Shown here piece by piece: positions 11,879-22,000 of a DNA stretch of 64,000 nucleotides (the stretch's first letter is position 1; every line of letters begins with the position of its first letter). Position numbers and translations under genes: made by a program. Under the pieces are notes generated by a model. It saw only the letters and a program-made list of their open reading frames with translations. It was not told the origin of the DNA and made no database searches. This DNA comes from Pleurotus ostreatus/Saccharomyces cerevisiae fusant (lineage: Eukaryota; Opisthokonta). The stretch is from positions 1 through 64,000 of the forward strand of contig JAMQCK010000051.1 of the NCBI GenBank assembly GCA_024196135.1, read 5' to 3'.

Positions 11879-13284
11879 ATGGTAAGCTGAGCGCTGTAGA
11901 CAGCGACCATGTTCTGAACGCCTCAGTTAGCAAACCTCAGACGTGGATCCTCGTCAATATGCAGGAACCTTGCCCGAGGCTCAACCCCACCCTGCGCAGC
12001 GCCCAGGATTCTCTCATTGAGAACGTTCACTACCTCCCCTCGAGCCCTCGACCCTGAGGAGAAGCCCCGGAAGCCCAAGGCAGCCACCCCCCTCCGCCGC
12101 GCCGCCGCCCAGTCCCTCCCCATCCGCTCCAACCCGACCCCCACCCGAAGCCGCATTCAACCCGTGAACACCCTCACCACCGCCGAGCGCTTTGTTCTCT
12201 CCCGCCTCCGCGCCCGCCCGCCCACCTCCGAGCAGCTCATCGCGCTCTACGACTCGTGGTGGGTACCGCGCTGGACGAACGGCGCGCGCGAGGGCGAGCT
12301 GTTCATCTTCGCCAATGGCAGCATTGTCGGCTGGGGCCTGGAGGAGGCCGACCTCAAGACCTTCGCCGCGCAGGTCACGAAGCGCGTGCCCGGGTTGGAA
12401 GTCAACCCGCTCGCGGAGCCGGAGACGGAGGAGCTCGAGTTCGTGACGGATTCTGCAGAGTGCGTGGCCCATCCTTCTTCCCCCTTCCCCTCCCTAACAA
12501 CCTTCCCCCTCACAGAGACACCCGCCTCCAAGGCGACCTCATCCTCCTCGGCAAGCCGACCACCTTCAGCAACGAGCACCCGCTGCTCGACACGCTCCCC
12601 TCCCCCGTCTACCCGCGCGAAACCCTGCTCGCCCGCTACGCCTTCTCCCAGGCCCTCGCCCGCTCGACCTCCCTCTCCGCCCTCGAGGTCTCCCTCGACG
12701 AGTACCTCTCCTCCCTCGCCGCGCTCCCCCTCGCGCTCGAGCGCACGGGCAAGCCGAACATGGACCGCAAGACGCTGATCAAGAAGCTCGGCACGTTGAT
12801 GAAGTTCAGACAGGGGATTAGTCTGAATCGGGAGAACTACAGCGATGTGCCGGATTTCTACTGGGAGGAGCCGGAGTTGGAACGTGAGTGGTGTGAGTAT
12901 GGAAGACGGGGATAGTGCTGAACAGAATTGTAGGCCACTTCAAGTCGCTCAGTGACGCGTTGGAGATCAAGGCGAGGACGGACTCGGTCAACGAGAAGAT
13001 CACTTACGCTGGCGAGATGCAATCCACGCTGCGACAACTCCTCACGGAGGTATGCACACCTCTCATCAAGTCCAATAGTCACTGACCCTCCTACAGAGCT
13101 CGGCGCACGACATGGAAGTCATCATCATCTTGCTCATCGCCGTTGAGGTCGTCATTGTGCGTAGCTTCGTCTTACAGTCGCGTCCTTCGCTGACTTTTGG
13201 CAGGCCTTCATACGCGATGGCCCCGAATTATGGGAAATGCTCACTGGGTCGGGACATGAGGAAGCGGAGCACAAGACCGCATAG
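11879..13284 (+). CDS. DUF155 / RMD1-RMND1 family mitochondrial protein
   Basis: Homologue of the RMD1/Sif2/RMND1 (DUF155) family; in yeast and humans such proteins sit in the inner mitochondrial membrane and support mitochondrial translation. Six exons (11879-11881, 11927-12459, 12516-12883, 12934-13049, 13097-13156, 13204-13284) join in frame to 386 aa. The first coding exon is only the ATG, followed at once by a 45-bp intron. That gives an Arg/Ser-rich, acid-free leader typical of a mitochondrial presequence (MLANLRRGSSSICR...). The core shows ELFIFANGSIVGWGL, then GDLILLGK, GKPNMDRKTLIKKLG and RQGISLNRENYSDVPDFYW. The C-terminal membrane anchor is EVIIILLIAVEVVI. These match the family's order. 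The closest human counterpart would be RMND1. Confidence 0.88.
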
Positions 13285-13430
13285 GGCAAGAGGACTCCTT
13301 TACGCTCGCTGCTTGCAGTGACTGGTGTCAGCGCTCGAAGCTGGGATAGTTCGCTCATCACGCCAGGGACCCTCACCACTCCAGCGACCTCACCACTGAG
13401 GCGACGCAACGTGTGTGCTTGTAGAGTCTA

Positions 13431-13490
13431 GACCGCTACCGAGCTCTCAAGGCCGCTACCGAGCTCTCCAGGCCGCTACCGAGCTCTCCA
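13431..13490. repeat. 20-bp tandem repeat, three copies
   Basis: Three copies of ggccgctaccgagctctcca at 13431-13450 (two differences), 13451-13470 and 13471-13490. They lie between the convergent 3' ends of the DUF155 and arrestin-like genes. A shorter imperfect duplication of agcgacctcaccact sits just before, near 13365-13398. Confidence 0.9.
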
Positions 13491-13574
13491 GGTCAACACC
13501 CTAATCACTATACGAGCGACCTACAGTACAGTGCCGCCTATTACTAGAATACACACCTCATCTTACTTGCAACG

Positions 13575-14947
13575 TCAAGGATCATCCTCATGCTTGTCCG
13601 TGGTCAGCCGAATGAATATCGGGATTCGCTGTGGCGGCATATCGAAGGGCGCTGGGTTGGCGGTTGGCGGCGTGATCTCGGCGACGATGAAGTCCTGACA
13701 GTATATGTCAACGGTTCGTTTATTGAGTATAGCAACAAGGCTGCCTTAAAGCCCTGCGACGCTGAAGATACACACCTTCACCAGGAGCGCACCGGCGTCG
13801 AATCCGGGCACCGTCTCGGGCTGAGAGACGCGCACTTCTCTGCGGATGATATTCAATCGAAGCAGACGGCGTGGAAAATTCTGACAGGCTCACCCTTCCC
13901 AGCGTAGGACCGTATCACCGTCTCCTTCGTCAGATTTCCTGCGCAACGCGCCCTCGCCGAGCACCCTCTCTCCCCTCCTCGCCACCTTCCGCACGTGCGC
14001 GACGACCTGGCGAACAAGGCCGACGCTGACGGTCGCAGCCCCATGCTCCGAAAAGATCGCTCGCAGCGCAGCAGACGGTCCAAAAAGGGCGAAGTGAAAA
14101 GGTATCGAGTGCCCGATCCAATAAACCTTAGCGATGGGGATGGAGAGCTTCGCCTGCAGAGGCTGGGTAGAGGCGGTCTTGAAAGAAATCTGGGAGGTCT
14201 GGTGGAACCACAACGCCGTGTACAGGAGAGGTCCAGCGCGCATGGGTAGATGGGGCTTGCTGCGACGGACGTAGTCGAAGGGGATGGAAAGGCTTGAAAC
14301 ATTGTCAATTGACGCGTACACGACGAACGAGTTGAGTGCGCTCACGATTTGCTCCTACGTAGAACACCGTGCTTCCTCCGTCGGTCGGCCACCAATGACA
14401 TCGTATACGAGACGCGCGCCTTCAGAGACGAGGGAGCAGGGAGCGAGACAAGGCAGGTAGGCGGCACAGGCCTCCGCTGGCCATAGCTCAACGTTGAAAG
14501 GGATCTGTATAGGCGGACGCGTTCGCCTGCCAGAGTACGTGCGTCTCGTCGAGGAGCTGAATCGTCTGATGGACGCCGTTGTCGATCTCAAGGGATAGCG
14601 TTCCTTCAAACTGGTAACATTCTGGAGTCAGTATCCGAGTTCCAGGTACGCAAAGCTCAACCCACCTTCAACGAGACCTTCGTCGTACCAGTAGATTGTA
14701 TGATGACAACCCCGCTGATGCGCTGCCTGTGATGAATGGTGGGCCTCGAGACGCCGTCAACTTGGCCGTGCAAGCGGAGTGCGAGAGGCCCGCTAGTTCG
14801 CTCAAACTCGCCGGTTGACAGCACACTAAGGTATGAGCCCCCCAGGGTGACCTCGTCAGCCAGCGGCTTAGCGGTGTAGCTAGGCGCGCAGGAGCCGTCT
14901 TCGGAGGTGACGAGAGAGGCGCTCGAGGGAAGAGAATTGGAGGACAT
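13575..14947 (-). pseudogene. Arrestin-like N-terminal domain gene, two frame breaks (probable pseudogene)
   Basis: Paralogue of the intact arrestin-like gene at 15852-17261, in the same orientation. The start is 14945-14947 (MSSNSLPSSASL) and the stop 13575-13577. Exons match the neighbour one to one: PSYTAKPLADEVTL, a beta-rich stretch, ETHVLWQAN, then SIPFDYVRRSKPHLPM, KVYWIGHSIPFH, VRQVVAHVRKV, and a last exon ending TTDKHEDDP. Within the second exon (about 14400-14530) the conserved blocks fall in three successive frames: LWQANASA, then IQIPFNVEL, then SSLKARVSYTMSL. The stretch between the last two is also shorter than in the paralogue. Two indels or assembly errors would explain this. 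A TATA-like box (14988-14995, minus) lies 41 bp upstream. Arrestin-like proteins in fungi act as adaptors for ubiquitin ligases or signalling receptors. Confidence 0.65.
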
Positions 14948-14987
14948 GACGAGGCGTTTCTGGCCCGTCTTGTGTCGAGATACTGTG

Positions 14988-14995
14988 CTTTTATA
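14988..14995 (-). promoter_or_regulatory. TATA box, arrestin-like gene 1
   Basis: Reads TATAAAAG on the minus strand, 41 bp upstream of the ATG at 14947. Confidence 0.45.
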
Positions 14996-15851
14996 CGCCA
15001 CAAGGAGCGGGCATACTCTCCCTTCACCAAGTGACGCGTCCTTCCAGGTGACGCGTGCCTATAGGCGACGCGTACCCTCGAACTGTCGGTGCGATACGAG
15101 CAGTATTTAAAGCATTGATTCATTGAGCTTTCCAGATAGAGCAAGACCGGCAATTCAGCCCCAGTCAGGACGAGCGGGGAAAACGTGCCGCGTCACCCAT
15201 CTTCTCGAATGTCGAGCGCCGGCCTAGAGAGAGCATATATAGTGATGTCCCCTCTTCTCGAGCGCTTTCCATCAGGTTACACACAAGACCTCGCTACAAG
15301 ATACGCGCTGAGCGGCGAGGAGGATGAAGAGCACTGAACGCGATACTTACCCGCCTGTGCGGCTGCCCGGCGAGGGGAGCAGCCGCTCTCCGCTGGGACC
15401 CACATGCTTGTGTTCATGAGACTGCTGATTCGGAGAGTATGCTGTGCGAGTACTCATGCAGAATTTGGAGCCCCTTGCGTAGAAGGCTAAACGGGACGAT
15501 GGGGGTGGGATGGGAATTTATGGACGGCGCGTGCCGGTCCTAAAGCGCCGGCAAACGCCGAGTCACGCTTTAATCACGTTCGGGACCAACTTCAACTCCT
15601 TGCGTGTGCCCTGAGATTTGGCTCACCCAGAGCGAGAGTGTAGAGCATCATTGTCTTGCGCAAGCAGACTCATGTGTTGATGGAAATTGACGAGGAGGTT
15701 CGCGGAGGCGCAGAGCAACATATTTGCTGTGATCTTGCGCCTTGACCCGATTTGCGTATCTTACTTCTTCGTTGCGTTCACCGTACGATAGTTTTGTAAG
15801 GAAGTTTATGAGTATACATTCTTTATGAGTCTTATATCATTCGGCGCGATG
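14996..15851. other. Intergenic between arrestin-like paralogues
   Basis: Promoter of the downstream copy and 3' flank of the upstream one. No gene seen. Near 15035-15075 the element gacgcgt-like (gtgacgcgt, ggtgacgcgtgcc, ggcgacgcgtacc) recurs three times about 20 bp apart, which could be a regulatory repeat. Confidence 0.4.
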
Positions 15852-17261
15852 TTACGCGAGGTCGTCTTCATGGCGGTCGGTGGTAAAGCGAATAAAGACA
15901 GGAATCTTGTGTGGTGCGAGGTCGAAAGGAGCGAAAGTGGTCGGAGGCGGCGTAATCTCTGCGACGATGAAGTCCTGCTCAATGTGTCAATACTGGAGGA
16001 TTCATTTAGAGAGCGTGTTGCTCACCTTCACAAGCAGCGCACCAGCGTCAAAGCCCGGGATCGTGTCCGGGCTGGAGACCTGGACCTGCCTAAGACCGAA
16101 GATCAAAGCACGAGACTGTCACACTACGCGAAAGCGCCTCACCCTTCCCAGCGCACGACCGTATCCTCGCTCCTGCCCGGCGATCTACGCAAGACGCCCG
16201 CACCCAGCACCATTTCCCTCCGTCCCGGCATCTTGCGCACGCGCGCGACAACTTGTCGGACGATGTTGACGTTGACGCTGACACCCTCTCCAGCGGGAGG
16301 GAATAGCGCGTGAAGGACGGCGGGCGCGCCGTAAATGCTGAGATGGAAGGGGATGGAGTGCCCGATCCAGTACACCTTCGCGGCGGGGACGGAGAACTTG
16401 GCCTCGAGGGGCTGGGTTGAGACGCTTCTGAAGGCAACCTGGGAGGTCTGGTGGAACCACTGCACGCTATCGGCGAGTTCCGTGGAAGGTGCGACGATCA
16501 TCGGCAAGTGAGGCTTGGTGCGTCTGACGTAGTCAAAGGGGACCGTCAATCTGTTCACCCTCAAAGTCAATAGAGTGGTCGGATACAGTGTAAGGGACTT
16601 ACGACTTGCTCCTCGGAAGGACGCCGTGCTTTTTGCGCCGGTCGACTGCGACGGTCATGGAGTATGTGGCACGCGCTCGCAGGGAGGAAGGTGGCGGGAA
16701 GGAAAATTCGATAGTAGGGGGAAGAGGGCTTCGCTGTCCTTCCTTCGTGACGAACTCTGAGGCAAGTTGAATGTCGAAGGGGATATAAATAGGGATTGCG
16801 ACCGAGCTCTCAGTGGCCTGCCATAACACATGCGTCTCGTTGAGAGTGTGATGCGTTTGGCTAATACCACTGTCGATGTCGAGTGAGAGGTTCCCTTCGA
16901 GCTAAAAGGGGGGATTATAATGTGAGTATCTGCGTCGTCGGAATTTGATAGATAAAATGTTCACCTTCAGGGAGATCTGGGTCGCTCCTGTGCACTCTTC
17001 GGGTCTGATCATGATAGCCCCGGTGACGCGCTGTTTGTGGAAGACGACGGGCTTCGAAATACCCTCAATTTGACCGCGCAGACGAAGTGCAATAGGGCCG
17101 CTGGCCTGCTCGTACTCGCCCATTGGCATTGCGCTCACGAAGGACCCCTGCAGAGTGATCTCATCGGCTTGAGGCTTGGCAGTGTAGCTGGGTGCAGAAG
17201 AGCGATCGCCGGAGGTCGAAGTCGTGAGCGAAGCATCAGAAGCTAAGAAACGGTACGACAT
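15852..17261 (-). CDS. Arrestin-like N-terminal domain protein
   Basis: Cytosolic adaptor-type protein with an arrestin-like N-terminal fold. The start is 17259-17261 (MSYRFLASDASL) and the stop 15852-15854. The exon order reads SAPSYTAKPQADEITLQGSF; a Thr/Lys strand ending TQISLK; then EGNLSLDID, ETHVLWQATES and IYIPFDIQLASEF; then RATYSMTVAVDRRKKHGV; then RLTVPFDYVRRTKPHLPM, AKVYWIGHSIPFH and VVRWEG. The last coding exons read QVQVSSPDTIPGFDAGALLVK and end RHEDDLA. PSY-type motifs and the YWIGH strand are typical of basidiomycete arrestin-like proteins. A TATA-like box is at 17342-17349. The copy at 13575-14947 is its damaged paralogue. Binding partners are unknown. Confidence 0.72.
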
Positions 17262-17341
17262 GGCGAAGTACCACTATTGACCTATGAGAATCGGAGAGGC
17301 CAAGAGTGGGTTCGGTGGCGCCCTCGAGAACGCCGAGCAGT

Positions 17342-17349
17342 CATTTATA
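17342..17349 (-). promoter_or_regulatory. TATA box, arrestin-like gene 2
   Basis: TATAAATG on the minus strand, 81 bp upstream of the ATG at 17261. Confidence 0.45.
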
Positions 17350-17834
17350 CAGATCGACTTGACTCGCAAGACTACGGGCAAAGCGTGCCAGCAGCCACAA
17401 TCCGGAGCACTCAGGAGGTCTCGCAGTCAGTACTTGGCGCGTTGACTCACGTAGCTTGTGCAGACGGTGTGTTTCCCGTGTATTCAACTAGATCCAAGGC
17501 AAGGGAGGTGGGTTAGCGCCATACGATCCCGCTTTTGTTCGTAAGAGCGCGCGATACACCGAGGTCGGGGAGGTGCATCTTCTCGACGTTGTTGTAGGGC
17601 ATACCCAGGGATCTGCGCAAGACAGGGCTGCGGTATGTGCTGAAGATAGGCACTGACTGTGCAGAAGTAAACATGAGTCAAGGCCGCTGTTGGTGGATCA
17701 TGAATGGACGCAGAAAGCAAAGGAATCAAACGGGGTTTGCCGGCGGCCATATGGGTCCATCTATTGATTCGGCCCGGCTTTCCGGCGGACCCTCTCGATC
17801 GCGATCGTCCTGGACTTGAACAAGTTCAACAACA
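17350..17834. other. Divergent promoter region
   Basis: Between the starts of the arrestin-like gene (minus) and the pICln-like gene (plus). No coding sequence supported. Confidence 0.45.
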
Positions 17835-18718
17835 ATGCCGTGCACGACTATCACTGAGCTGCCCCCATTCGCGACGCCCGAGGAGCATCAGGCGCTCACA
17901 GGGAGCACACCTGCCTCGTTTTCTGAGATTCGGCCTGTCTTGAGACATAAGGAAGAGAATGTGTCTATAACTCTTGATCCCCCACTGGAAGGCTTCTCGA
18001 CGGAGGACGGTGCGAGGGGAACGCTATTCGTTATCGAGAAGTGAGTCATTCGTGGAAATCAATCTGGCGCGTATACTCATCAATATACCAGTGCCCTGTT
18101 CTTCATGTCAGCGTCCGGACGCGGTCTTCAGATCGACTACCCGACCATCACATTGCACGCTATCTCTAGGGCAGAGTCCGGCCCTTGCGTATACTGCCAG
18201 CTCGACGACTCTGTTGGAGCTCCTGCAGTCAACGGCGCAGCCCAAGAGAGTGACGAGTACACTGCTTTGCGCGAGCTCAGCATCGTGCCACAGTCCGCCG
18301 CATCTCGTACGTCCTCTCCTCATCTTACATTCTTACAGCAATCTAACGCAACCTCCTCCCTCATCCCAGTCGAACCCATCTTCGAAGCGCTCTCCCTCTG
18401 CGCATCCCTCCACCCCGACCCCAACGACGACGAGGACGACGCGTTCGATGACGCGCTGATCGACGGCCAGGAGGGCCAGTTTGAGACCTTCACCGGCGGG
18501 GAAGACGAGGAACTCAGTGAAGTCGGGCGGGTACGCAACGCTTCTGCTGGCAACAACCGCTTTGCTCCGTACTAGACTTGCGAATGACGACCGCTTGCCA
18601 GGCTGCGCTCGCCCACTTGGAGTCCATTATCGTGTATCCGGAGGGTCACAAGCCGGGAGTGAACGGATCCGATGCTGAGGAGCCAGAGAAGAGCCCCGGA
18701 ACGCAAGATCAGAGCTGA
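17835..18718 (+). CDS. pICln / Lot5 family protein (methylosome subunit-like)
   Basis: Likely orthologue of pICln, the PH-like chaperone that hands Sm proteins to the PRMT5 methylosome for snRNP assembly; the yeast relative is Lot5. Four exons (17835-18040, 18092-18306, 18370-18530, 18602-18718) join in frame to 232 aa. The PH-like core shows GARGTLFVIEN, FFMSASGRGLQIDYPTI and TLHAISR, the usual ICln block. A strongly acidic loop follows (DPNDDEDDAFDDALIDG, then GEDEELSEVG), and a final helix ALAHLESIIVYPE, both typical of this family. The divergent arrestin-like gene shares the upstream region. Confidence 0.85.
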
Positions 18719-19380
18719 GTCTGGAGTTGATTCTTGGGATGTTGTCTACCTTCGCTTGCTGCATCTACGATACTACGTTGACGCTGGCTCTCGAACCACA
18801 TCAGGGCCAAGCCCCACAGGAGGATCGCTCGAGTTCTGCTCGAATTTACCCCCGATAACTTGCTGTCGTCGTGATACCAGCGCTATTTGTGGGCGAAGAC
18901 CAAGCAAGATTTGCCGGTACCGCGGCTGAGGAGCTCGATTTGCCACTATTTGTTCTCGGCAAGTTCCGACAATGACAGTCACACAGCTGTCACGAAACTC
19001 TCGTCTTTCCCTCGAGCCACCATCTTCGTATCGATCGAGCATCCACATATCGAGAGTTGCATATTCTTGTCGGCTTCACGTCTATTGAGTGAACTCCTCG
19101 CGATTTTCTACCTCGAGATGGTCATGCGGCCATGAATTTACGACTGCGTTCACCTTGCACCTCGTCCTTTGAACGCACGACCGCATACTGCATCAAACGA
19201 CGCTTCAGAGCTTTCCGGGCGCAGACTTTTGGCAGACTTCTGACTGCATCTGAGCATAGCTAAAGATTCCTCCCTTCCGCGGTCGTCGTCCAAGCTCAAG
19301 GCCCATGGGTAAGCAGCAAAGGACAGACCAGTTGACACCTTACTATTCACCGTCGGTCGGTACTTCGCCTTTTTCAACAT
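18719..19380. other. Intergenic, no supported gene
   Basis: No Rossmann-type glycine motif or other N-terminal exon for the following NAD(P)-binding fragment could be found here. The stretch just before 19381 encodes an FFN-like tripeptide, but in a different frame. Confidence 0.4.
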
Positions 19381-19962
19381 GTGCCAGCGCTCACCAACGG
19401 CTCAGGCGGAACGCCCAAATTCTCGCTCACCAAAGGCTTCCTCATCGAGCCGCACAACCTCGTCACACAATGCCTCTTCAACACCCTCTGCACAATGCCC
19501 AAGGACGCGCCGCAACCGCGCATCGTCGTCGTGTCCTCGATCGGGCTCACGAAGCGCTCGCACGCGTCGCTCCCGTGCGTCTTCAAGCCATTCTACGCGC
19601 ACGCGCTCGCGGTACCGCACCGCGATAAGCTCGGCGTCGAACGCGTGCTCGCGTATTGCGCAGGCTTCCAGTGGGACGAGGACGAGCCCGAGCCCCCGGA
19701 GGACATTGTGGGCGCGGACTGGCGCGAGCGCAATGGCGTACCCGCAGCGGGCGATCTGCAGAAGGTGCTCATCGTCCGACCGGCACTGTTGACGGACGGT
19801 GAGTGCGAGGCGGACAAGGGGATGGCTCAGCTGTACAGAGCGTTGGAAGAAGAGCTCGGAGGGTACACGGTGTCGCGGAAGGACGTCGGGCATTTCATCG
19901 CGAAAGCGATCTTAGCTGATTGGGAGAAGTACGAGGGAAAGATCATCAACGTAGGCTACTGA
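19381..19962 (+). pseudogene. NAD(P)-binding (NmrA/SDR-like) gene, 5'-truncated
   Basis: The open frame encodes the C-terminal two-thirds of an atypical short-chain dehydrogenase-type protein. It contains RIVVVSSIGLTKRS (the usual beta-strand and Ser), FYAHALAVPHRDKLGVERVL in the position of the catalytic YxxxK helix, and VLIVRPALLTDGECE. It ends KEIINVGY-like (KIINVGY). The N-terminal nucleotide-binding GxxGxxG strand expected about 90 residues earlier is missing. There is no in-frame ATG before 19495, and the frame breaks just upstream. It is therefore a truncated relic or a gene with missed exons. Confidence 0.55.
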
Positions 19963-20011
19963 GCGCTGTGTAAGAATTCATGTGTCATTGTAGAAGATTG
20001 ATATGCTAGAG

Positions 20012-21726
20012 CTACAGCATAGTCCATTCATCGCGCCACAGACGTTGTAATTCGAGGGAATTGCCGTGATCAACATCAACTGTAGGCTTCCCTCCCAATC
20101 GACAAGACTGCAACCTGGCCTCTATGTCCTCGATCTCATCAGCCCAGGCCGTTGGGTGCTGGAGCCCAAAGCAGATTCTCAACACAAAAGTCTCTAGGCA
20201 AGGAGCGACATCATCTGGTGCTGTGGCTCGCGACTGAACGATCTCGTACACCGAGGCCACCTCGTCCGAGCTTGTCACCCAGATTATCATGAGGCCCAGA
20301 CGCCGAAGAGCAGGTAAGTAAACTCGACGGTCATGATGAACAACGAGCAAGGAGAGCGCATTGGTGAATGCCTTCTCGTTCTCGCCCGCACTGACGCCCG
20401 CTTGATTTATCGGGAGGAGCCCAAGCTGCAGGTTTTCCAGCGCGCGGCAATGAGCGAACAGCTCGCCCAGCTCTACGGCAAGTGCAGAACCGACGCTGAT
20501 GGACAGGGTGGTGAGCTTGACGCCTTCTCCCCGAACGTAATTTGTTACAGCGACCAAGTTTTCCGAGGTGGTTGTATCCTTTATGATGTGGCAATGCGTG
20601 AGACTCGGCGCGCGAAAGCACCGGAGACGGTGACTTCTGGCGACCGTGAGCTTCTGGAGCCGAGGATGCTCGATCTGAGTTGGAAATGGGCCATAGGTGG
20701 ATCCTTCTAAGGGTAGCTCCATGAGATGGAGGACGCGAGCGTGTGTCGTACGCTCAAGCGCCGCTGATCGAGGCTGCCCCATCAGGCTCAGGCGCTCAAG
20801 TTGCTCCCATGGAAAGTCAATCTGCGGTCCCCAGTGCTCCACGTCGACAAGTGCAGGGCAGGCGCTGAAGAGGTCGCGAAGTGGTGCCCAGTCCAGCCTG
20901 GCCCACATTTGGAAAGGGAATCTGAAGCGCACGCTGTGGAGCTGCGCAAGATGTCCTTGTGCGGGAAGCAGAAGATGGAAGATCGGCTCGCTAACACAGA
21001 CGTCCAAATCTGCCCACCTCGTGCATTGCTCGAGTAGGACGTTGATTAGTGGTTTCGCAGCGTCCGGTGTGATACGAAGGCCGGTGAAGGACCTCATCGA
21101 AATGCTCAGCGGCCGCCTCGCAGATCGAGAGAGCATGTTACGTAGAAGGTCTGTCGCGCTCGCCAGGTTGTCCGAGAAGAACTGGATGTGGACATCGGTC
21201 CAGAGAGTAGGCACGTGGAGAGAAAGAATGCGCCAGCTTTGACAGACTGCAACGACCGCAGGAGGACCGGCACGTACAATGATTCGGTCCTTAAGAGCTG
21301 AGGGTGAATCATCGATAGCTTCGCTGACGACGCGGCAGGCGTCAAATATCTCGATCAGGACATCTGGCGGCATAAGTGCAATGGGGCCTTGAGGGCGTTC
21401 GAGACGGTATGAGCTCATCACAGGACTGTAGATGAAGCATGGAGTCAGTCCAGCACAACAAAGCTACTGGCACGCAACAGCGAGCTCTACCTTGACAATG
21501 TCTCCCTGAGAGCAGCAGTGCCGTCAAAGACACCTTCAGTGACAAGATTTTCAGCGTAAATGCACTGTAGCGCGCTGGACGCTGAGCAAAGTGGCAGTAG
21601 CAGGAAGCAAAAGACACTTTCGGCAATGTCCGAGAGCAGGTTTGACTGGGTCACGTCGTCGCGCTGGCTGGGACCCACAGCAGGCTTCAAGTGAGTGACT
21701 ACTCTTGCCGAAGTCCTACTACACAT
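20012..21726 (-). CDS. F-box-like protein
   Basis: Likely substrate-recognition subunit of an SCF ubiquitin ligase. The main exon (20012-21425) encodes an F-box-like motif, PIALMPPDVLIEIFDACRVV, then VAVCQSWRILSLHVPTLWTDV. About 380 residues without clear motif repeats follow, as is usual for basidiomycete F-box proteins. A 5' exon at 21491-21726 (MCSRTSARVV...) joins in frame across a GT-AG intron (21426-21490), giving 549 aa. If that exon is not used, translation would begin near 21418. Agaricomycete genomes carry large lineage-specific F-box families and targets cannot be guessed. It is convergent with the truncated NAD(P)-binding gene. Confidence 0.68.
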
Positions 21727-22000
21727 GATATCGACTGTATTCAGAAAGTGGTCCTGTTTTTGTCATGATTCCGAGCTCGTACGATTTCTGCGTCTCTCTC
21801 TTTCGCCACAGTGCTCCCGTATGCTAACCGCACTATTAATCTGTACTTACCAGCGCCTTCTGTCATGATGTGGTAGTCAAATGTCGGAGGGCCGATGTCT
21901 ACCGTGGACATTCTACCCGCCTAATATCGCTCTCTAGATATCACCTACTTAGATGGTATCTACATTCATGTCTGTCTCTTTGTAGCAGGGAGCGCGGCGC

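Noticed and set aside
12256..12915. Alternative 219-codon frame inside the DUF155 gene
   Set aside because: Only its second half matches the DUF155 exon 3 frame; the first half is the wrong frame of exon 2.
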